Below, piece by piece: positions 58,540 through 64,000 of a stretch of DNA of 64,000 bases; position 1 is the first letter of the stretch, and every line of letters begins with the position of its first letter. The notes below the pieces were generated by a model. That model had not been told where the DNA came from and searched no databases. It saw only the letters and a program-made list of their open reading frames with translations. Location: the NCBI RefSeq assembly GCF_003597395.2, contig NC_133769.1, forward strand, positions 182,330,543 to 182,394,542, given 5' to 3'. A program made the translations under genes and the position numbers. The stretch comes from Chelonoidis abingdonii. Its lineage: Eukaryota > Chordata > Testudines > Testudinidae.

Positions 58540-59990
58540 AAGGGGGTGCTTGTAAGAGGCAGATGCCCATCTTATTACAAGGGGACATAATATTTTGTGT
58601 CTGCCCTTTTGCACGTGGGTGGTATCGTGTCTGGCATTTGCCAGACTATTTTGGTTGGGTCCAGCAGGCTCTTGTTGATCAGGCATGCAATACAAGCTGA
58701 TGAGGATGTATGGAAGATGTCCAGCAGCTTGTGTTATGACTTCTTTACTTCCCTGACGGGGATCTGAAGTAAGTCTGCCACTTTCCTGGTGAGATGTTGA
58801 AATTGTTGGAGGAGGCAGCATAACAGCTTTATCTGGAAAGGAAGAAGAAATGTTGGTTGCTGGAGTAATTTCTTTATCCACGCATGCCTCCTGTTCCTCA
58901 AGGAGAGAGACTCTAAAGGATCAGGGGGTCTAGATAGGAAAAGAGAGACACTGGGGGTCCTAGAGAACTAATGGCTGCCCATGGGTCCCAATATGGCCAC
59001 GGTAGTGGTACGAAGGGCATGGGTGGTGATACCCAATGATGTCCATATCAAGTGCTAAGCCTTGCCCGTTATGCCAATATTTTGGATCTGCAAGTGTTTT
59101 AGTTGGCTGGTCCCTTGATGTTGCCCTGGTGAGCTTTGCACTGAAACGTGAAGATATGTTATCATTGCCTTCTTTATTGCTCGATAGAGGAGGAGCAGAT
59201 AAAGGCGGCTGATGGTGAGCATCTCAGTACCATGGGGAATTCAGGAGACAGATGTGGTTGGTACAGGGGATTCCAGCATTTCAGGTGACCAAGAGGTCCT
59301 TCGATGGAATTCCTGCAGTACTGTGGTGATAATCTATACCATTGGTCTAGAGGGGTGAGTCTGCGTTGAGGGAGTACCTGTAGTATTCTGTGGCCTGATG
59401 ATCAACCAGAGCACAATCTTCTGGCTGAAGTGCTCGATACAGAGGCTCTTCTTTGTCTCCAGTGGTGCCATTTTTGAAGAGGTAGTCCCGTCTATACTAC
59501 TATTCTGACTGTACCAATGCCTTTGAGCCTGTGCCCTCAGGCCTTTGGGCTTACTGACAGTATTGGTACTGGAAGAGCCCAATGTCTCATGGGTACCCCA
59601 CTGCAATTCATTGGTACCAAGGTCAATTATTTTACTGGGGATCATTTTCCATAGTTAATTCTTCAGTCTGAGGACTTGCAGCCTTCCTTTGTGGACTCAT
59701 GAGAGGAATCAGATTTCCTGATGTACCCACCAGAGTGTGCATATGTTGGGCACATTGGGGATTGTTGCTCCAGGGGGAGGTCCTCGGTCTGGGACTAGAA
59801 GTGGGTCTAAGTGACCTTTCCCTCAGAATGAGTTTATCTTCAGTTCACATATCTGGTCTTTGATTTTAATTTCAGACAAAGTACACTTTTGTGGCATATA
59901 GGATTCTCCTAATAAGCAAATGCAGCATGAATAGCTCTCTGACTGGAACAGCTTCTCTGCAGGAGAAGTTTAAACCCAGGGGATTCGGGC
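58540..59990 (-). pseudogene. Gag-like protein, N-terminal part and 5' region (DIRS A)
   Basis: Minus-strand fragments. Near 59900-59985: MPESPGFKLLLQRSCSSQRA and CHKSVLCLKLKSKTRY, resembling the cysteine-containing N-terminal segment of DIRS Gag (G-F-K ... C-x-x-C-L-K-L-K). At 58740-58880: ATNISSSFPDKAVMLPPPTI then STSHQESGRLTSDPRQGSKE, resembling the acidic/proline linker and following helix. Stops and frame changes lie between. The segment 59100-59650 between these parts is less certain. Assignment rests on order, strand and recalled family pattern. Confidence 0.6.
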
Positions 59991-60227
59991 ATGTCGTTTT
60001 TCAATGTTTGTTTCCATTTCCCCTCTCCCTCCCAAAAAAGGGGAGGGGAGAGATAATGAAAGCAATAAGGACAGGAAGATAACCGATTTTTTTTTTAAAT
60101 TGTGGGTTTTGGAATAGTATTAATCCAGATAACCTAAGCTCTACTAGCTACTCCATAGCCTGAAATAAAGTTAGATATGAATCAACTCAAACTCTACTAA
60201 TGCTCTGTCTCAGGCCAAGGGTAGCTG

Positions 60228-60282
60228 AGAAGAAGAGAAAGTTACTCACCTTGCAGTAACTGAGGTTCTTCGAGATGTGTGC
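60228..60282. repeat. Terminal inverted-repeat arm of DIRS B
   Basis: Perfect reverse complement of 60520-60574 (55 nt). DIRS elements have inverted terminal repeats and an internal complementary region near the 3' end. This arm is probably the right terminal repeat. It runs into a 19-bp tandem duplication containing GATGTGTGCTCCACTC (60274-60289 and 60293-60308). Confidence 0.85.
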
Positions 60283-60519
60283 TCCACTCGAAGATGTGTG
60301 CTCCACTCTAGGTGACAGTGCGTCCCGGCGCTGTCGATCGGAGATTTTCAGTAGCAGTGCCTGGTAGGGGTGCACGCACCCAGATGGTATCTCCCGTCTA
60401 GCTGGAATCTTCCTGAGTGCGTTCGCCCCACACCCTCCTCATTCCTTCTCTACTGTGGAGAGTCATCTCTGTCCTCGAAATCAGAGGGGAGGAGAGCGGG
60501 GAGTGGAGCATCCACAGGG

Positions 60520-60574
60520 GCACACATCTCGAAGAACCTCAGTTACTGCAAGGTGAGTAACTTTCTCTTCTTCT
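60520..60574. repeat. Internal complementary arm of DIRS B
   Basis: Partner of 60228-60282. By analogy with DIRS-1 it may be the internal complementary region used to circularise the cDNA; this is inferred from position only. Confidence 0.75.
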
Positions 60575-60628
60575 TCAAGTGCTGTCCCCGTGGATGCTCC
60601 ATTCTAGGTGAATATGTAGCAGTACCCA

Positions 60629-62142
60629 CTATGATTGGTGGGACTTTGGAGATGCAGCAGGGAGCACTGAAGATAGTACTGTCTGGCCTACTATTGCTTC
60701 TTCCGTGGTGTCTTGCATGAGAGCATAGTGTTTTGCAAACGTGTGTTCAGATGACCATGCAGCCGCCTTGCAGATATCAGGAATGGGAACGTTGTATAGG
60801 AAGGCAATGGATGCTGACATGGCTCTAGTGGAATGAGTTCTAACGTTGTCAGGCGGTTGAAGATTCTTCGCACGGTAACAGGATCTGATGCAGTCAGAGA
60901 TCCACTTGGATAGACACTGTTTAGAGATAGCCATGCCCTTTGATCTTTTGGCAATGGAAAAGAAGAGTCATGGAGACTTGTGAAATGGTTTAGTCCATTC
61001 TAAATAAAAGGCAACTGCTCTCCTCACGTCGAGAGTATGCAGGGTTGCGTCCTGCAGAGTTTTGTGAGGTTTAGGATAGAAAGCAGGTAAGTATATAGGT
61101 TGGTTGAGGTGGAAGGTCACCACCACCTTAGGAAGAAATTTAGGATGTGGTCTCAAAGTGAATTTATATTTGGAGAAATTGTATAGGGAAGGTGGGCCAT
61201 GAGGGCACTCATTTCACTAACTCTCCTCATTGATGTTATGGCAACTAGGAAAGCCACCTTCATGGACATATGGAGGTGAGAGGAGGTAGCCAATGGCTCA
61301 AATGGAGATTTCATGAGGGCATGAAGAACGAGGTTAAGATTCCATGTAGCCACGGTTGGATGAATTTCAGGGTAAAGATTTTGCAGGCCAGAGAGAAAGC
61401 ATTTAGTGGTGGGGTGTGTAAAGAGTGAGTACCCATTTAATAGGTCATGGAAGGTGGTAAGCGCCGCCAGGCGCACTTTGATGGAGCTGAGCGACAGTCC
61501 ATCCTGTTTTAGTTTCAGGAGGTAGTCTAGAATGTTAGGGAGGGTCACATTATTGGGTGCTAAATGTTTATGCGAGCACCAAAGAGCGAAAAGTCTCCAC
61601 TTCTGAAGGTAGGTTTTACGAGTGGAGTCTCTACTGCTGTGCAAGAGGACATATTGGACCTGCTCGGAACAGGCTAGTTCATGGGTTTGGAACCATGAAA
61701 GAACCAGGCTGTGAGGTGGAGCTTTTGGAGCTGGGGGTGAAAGACTCGTCCATTGTCCTGGTAAAAGAGGTCTGGTCTGTTGGGGAGAGCCCATGGGTGA
61801 CGGGAGGACATGCGGGGAAGGTAGGGGTACGACATCTGTCTTGGCCAAGCCGGGGCAATAAGGATGACCTGGGCCTTGTCGTCTGCGATCTTCCGAAGAA
61901 CCCTGTGTAGTAGAGGGATAGGTGGGAAGGTACACAGGAAGTAGTTGTTCCATGTGATGAGGAATGCATCCCCTAAGGATGCAGTCTCGAGTCCCGCCCT
62001 GGACCAAAACAGGGGATATTTTCAGTTTCGGGTCGTGGTGAAGAGAGCTATTGATGGCGCGCCCAGTGGGAGAAAAGCTGTTGGAGTACTGCAGGGTGCA
62101 GTTCCCATTCATGTTCTGTCGAGAAGTGTCTGCTGAGTGCAT
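60629..62142 (-). pseudogene. Tyrosine recombinase (DIRS B), one frameshift and one stop
   Basis: Catalyses strand cleavage and joining to integrate the circular cDNA. Frame 62142-61153 gives an N-terminal domain with SRDSTRKTYLQKWRLFALWC and a core-binding region (LKQDGLSLSSIKVRLAALTT). It ends with the first catalytic arginine in ITSMRRVSEMSALM. Near 61156 the frame shifts, then HTLDVRRAVAFYLEWT follows. A TGA at about 60965-60967 (likely once CGA) breaks it again. The last part, 60934-60629, holds HSTRAMSASIAFLYNVPIPD (HxxR), AAAWSSEHTF (W/H position) and KHYAL with the catalytic tyrosine. All R, H, R, W and Y positions are visible. The start overlaps the RNase H frame by about 95 bp, usual for DIRS. 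Confidence 0.88.
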
Positions 62143-62539
62143 ACACAGTAGTGTTGTGACAGCCTGGTAGGTAGGAAGCGATGATCTGTATTCGATGTCG
62201 TATGCACCAATTCCATATTCGAATGGCTTCCATGCAGAGGGAATGTGATCGGGCTTCCTCTTGTCTCTTTATGTGATTCATACATGCTATGTTGTCTGTT
62301 AAGACTCGCAGGTATTTGTTCTTTATGTGGGGAAGAAAATGAAGGCATGCTCTCCTCACTGCTCTGAGCTCTAAGAGATTTATGTGTAGATGTGTCTCTG
62401 ATGCAGACCACCGACCTTGTGCCCTGTGTTCCCCTAGATGTGCTCCCCAACCAATGAGGGAGGCATCCGTGGTGAGCATGAGCGTTGGGGATCGTTGCTG
62501 GAAGGAAACCACTGTGCAGAGGTTTTCTGGACTTGTCCA
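62048..62539 (-). pseudogene. RNase H domain (DIRS B), last acidic residue changed
   Basis: Same frame as the RT to its right, separated by a TGA at 62540-62542 directly before a TGG codon. Read through, the sequence continues WTSPENLCTVVSFQ. RNase H motifs follow: LTTDASLIGWGAHLGEH (first D), HINLLELRAVRRAC (E), RVLTDNIACMNHIKR (second D), and CHNTTVYALSRHFS. The canonical last motif is A-D-x-L-S-R; here the D is a Y (TVYALSR). RNase H removes the RNA strand after minus-strand synthesis, and loss of the fourth acidic residue would weaken or abolish activity. The stop lies at 62048-62050. Confidence 0.88.
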
Positions 62540-63385
62540 TCATTGTAGGGAAGTTACAACATGGCGTGGAGGAGTTAGCAGCATCCCTAAGGGATGTCTG
62601 CTGGGTTTGAAACTGGAGTTGAGCCAGCCCTGGAGGCATCTCATATGTAGCCTGGTGTGTTGAACCACGAAGGTGGTAGCTGCCATGTGACCAAGGAGCT
62701 GTAGACAGATTCTTGCTTGCATCCTGGGACGAAAAGAGAGCGTACGTATGAGCTGCGTGATAGCGAGGAATCTGTTGTATGGGAGCGAGGCCTTGCTCTG
62801 GGTTGAGTCAAGATGAGCTCCAATGAATTCGATCTGTTGTGTGGGTATCAGGGTAGATTTTTGGATGTTTATTTGGAGGCCTAGGCTGTGAAAAAGGGAG
62901 ATGGCGAAGCGTGTGGCTTGAAGTGTCTCGGCATAGGAGTCGCCCCTGATGAGGCAATCGTCCAGGTAGGGGAAAAGTGTGACCCCGTGTTTGCGGAGGT
63001 GAGCCACAACCACGGCTAGGGTCTTGGAAAAAACTCTTGGAGCTGTGGAGAGTCCGAAAGGGAGAACTCTGTATTGGAAATGATCCTGACCGATTGTGAA
63101 TCGGAGGAAGCGTCTGTGAGCTGGATGTATTGATATATGGAAGTAAGCATCTTGTAGGTCGAGGGCTGTGAACCAGTCCCCTTGATCCAATGCAGGTATT
63201 ATTGTGCCCAGTGTGACCATCTTGAATCTTTGTGTCCTCACAAATTTGTTCAGTCGGCGTAGGTCTAGTCTAGGCCTCCATCCCCCAGTTTTCTTCTGCG
63301 TTAGAAAGTAATGGGAGCAGAACCCTGTCCCTTGATGTTGCATCGGCACAGGTTCCACTGCACCTAGTTGCAGAAGGCATGCCAC
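62540..63385 (-). pseudogene. Reverse transcriptase (DIRS B), open over 281 residues
   Basis: RNA-dependent DNA polymerase of the element. In order: LGAVEPVPMQHQGTGFCSHY, TGGWRPRLDLRRLNKFV (R-x-x-x-D-x-R-x-L-N), WFTALDLQDAYFHISIHPAH (first catalytic D), FQYRVLPFGLSTAPRVFSKT (P-F-G-L-x-x-A-P), and VTLFPYLDDCLIRG with the YLDD box. FRPRMQARICLQLLGHMAAT follows as the thumb/connection region. All core motifs look intact. The frame starts at an ATG at 63383-63385, but similarity may begin further right, and a +1-shifted or fused start with Gag cannot be excluded. The first break is the TGA at 62540. Confidence 0.92.
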
Positions 63386-63599
63386 TTCTGTGCGAAGTAA
63401 CTGCTCGTGAGAGGGGTCCCTGGAGAGGGACGGGGAAGGGGAAAGGGTAGGAGGGTAGGATATGAACGGGATGGAGTAACCAGTCTGAACTATTTCGAGG
63501 ACCTAGCGGTCCTGTGTAATCTGCTGCCAAGCATGTTGGAAATACTGGAAACGGTGGCCAAATGGACAAGTAAGTGGTGGAATCAAGGGGTGGTCATGC

Positions 63600-64000
63600 A
63601 GACCCTCGACCAAAGCTTCAAAACTGTTTTTTATTGCCCGGTGGATAGAAGGTGGTGGCTTGATTTTGATTTTGTCTGCGTTTGGGAGGTCTAGTACGAT
63701 TCCTAGTTGTGTCGTATGGTCTGGATTGAGGGCAATAGTACTGATGTGTGCATGGTCTTTGGTAGCGTTGTCTCCTGGGAAGAGATGGGTGAATGCCCAG
63801 GGTGTGCAGTGTCGCTCTTGAATATTTCATGGTGTGGAAGACTTCAAAAAGAGTTTGTCTTTATCAAAGGGGAGATCCTCCACTTTGGTCTGGAGCTCTT
63901 TAGGAATGCCTGACGCAGAGAGTCATGAGGATCTGCGCATAACCACAGTAGTTGCAGTGGTACGGGCTGCTGTGTCCACCGTGTCTAAGGACGCCTGTAG
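63600..64000 (-). pseudogene. Gag-like protein, C-terminal part (DIRS B), cut by the window edge
   Basis: From the right edge the minus strand reads LQASLDTVDTAARTTATTVV, MRRSS, a TGA stop (probably once TGG, since element A and family members have W or M here), then LSASGIPKELQTKVEDLPFD and KDKLFLKSSTP. A basic, proline- and glutamine-rich tail follows (63618-63830: SLPRRQRYQRPCTHQYYC, RTRPPKRRQNQNQA), fitting a nucleic-acid-binding C-terminus. Position just upstream of the RT frame and similarity to the Gag piece in element A support the call. Confidence 0.75.

Larger units (their letters stand above)
55995..60227 (-). mobile_element. DIRS-like retrotransposon A, internally deleted and interrupted
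   Basis: On the minus strand this holds the start of Gag (58.54-59.99 kb), more Gag (57.29-57.88 kb), the first third of the reverse transcriptase (56.24-56.58 kb), and then directly the 3' terminal region. The YLDD box, RNase H and tyrosine recombinase present in element B are missing, so an internal deletion joined RT to the 3' end near 56.24 kb. The 3' terminus (TTTACTTACC, GCAGTAATTGTGGTTCTTCG) is a diverged version of element B's terminus at 60.23 kb. At least two later insertions interrupt it. Its 5' end abuts element B; the exact junction is not resolved. Confidence 0.8.
60228..64000 (-). mobile_element. DIRS-like retrotransposon B (runs off the window)
   Basis: A minus-strand element with, from right to left, Gag tail, reverse transcriptase, RNase H and an overlapping tyrosine recombinase, then a 3' terminal region. 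This gene order and use of a tyrosine recombinase instead of a DDE integrase define DIRS elements, which integrate as circular DNA without target duplications. The ORFs are nearly open: I count one stop between RT and RNase H, one frameshift and one stop in the recombinase, and one stop in the visible Gag. The 3' end has a perfect 55-bp inverted repeat (60228-60282 and 60520-60574). The 5' half of Gag and the 5' terminus lie outside. Confidence 0.9.

Noticed and set aside
60228..60574. CRISPR-like or bacterial structure
   Set aside because: The repeats are a single inverted pair and one tandem duplication at a retrotransposon end; no array.

Overview
This window looks like non-coding DNA from a vertebrate, most likely a hidden-necked (cryptodiran) turtle. 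The reasons are the mix and state of its repeats: 3' ends of CR1 LINEs, tRNA-derived SINEs resembling the turtle Cry family, DIRS-like tyrosine-recombinase retrotransposons, non-autonomous hAT and PIF/Harbinger elements, an R4/Dong-like LINE and LTR elements. The assignment rests on recall of these families, without a database search. I found no host exon, splice-bounded ORF, rRNA, tRNA gene or CRISPR array. Nearly all longer open frames are transposon relics or chance ORFs.

Layout. 1-12.5 kb is AT-rich with scattered relics: a mariner/Tigger-like MITE at 1.5 kb, a CR1 fragment at 4.1 kb, a CR1 at 5.6-6.7 kb with a SINE inside it, and GC-rich hAT MITEs at 6.8 and 11.3 kb. 12.5-16.15 kb is a frameshifted R4/Dong-type LINE bounded by a perfect 22-bp inverted repeat. 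16.2-28.7 kb has a CR1 tail, a hAT MITE, a Gypsy-type integrase relic, an unnamed repeat family, and a solo LTR with a 5-bp target-site duplication (TSD) inserted in another repeat and containing a 561-N gap. 31-36.6 kb has LTR-like sequence and a broken hAT transposase next to an oppositely oriented copy of its own C-terminus. 37-48 kb is rich in Harbinger-like elements, several nested, plus a CR1 reverse transcriptase relic. 49.9-53.6 kb has a CR1 3' end and a hAT MITE. 56-64 kb holds two DIRS-like elements on the minus strand, head to tail.

The best preserved coding material is the right-hand DIRS element (60.23 kb to the window edge): Gag tail, reverse transcriptase with YLDD, RNase H, and a tyrosine recombinase with recognisable catalytic residues. 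It is broken by a few stops and one frameshift. These genes are parts of selfish elements and do not form a host pathway. The most useful content is the insertion record: several TSDs and nested insertions give a relative chronology. I did not find a convincing new host system. The least explained structure is the 22-bp inverted repeat around the R4/Dong-like LINE.
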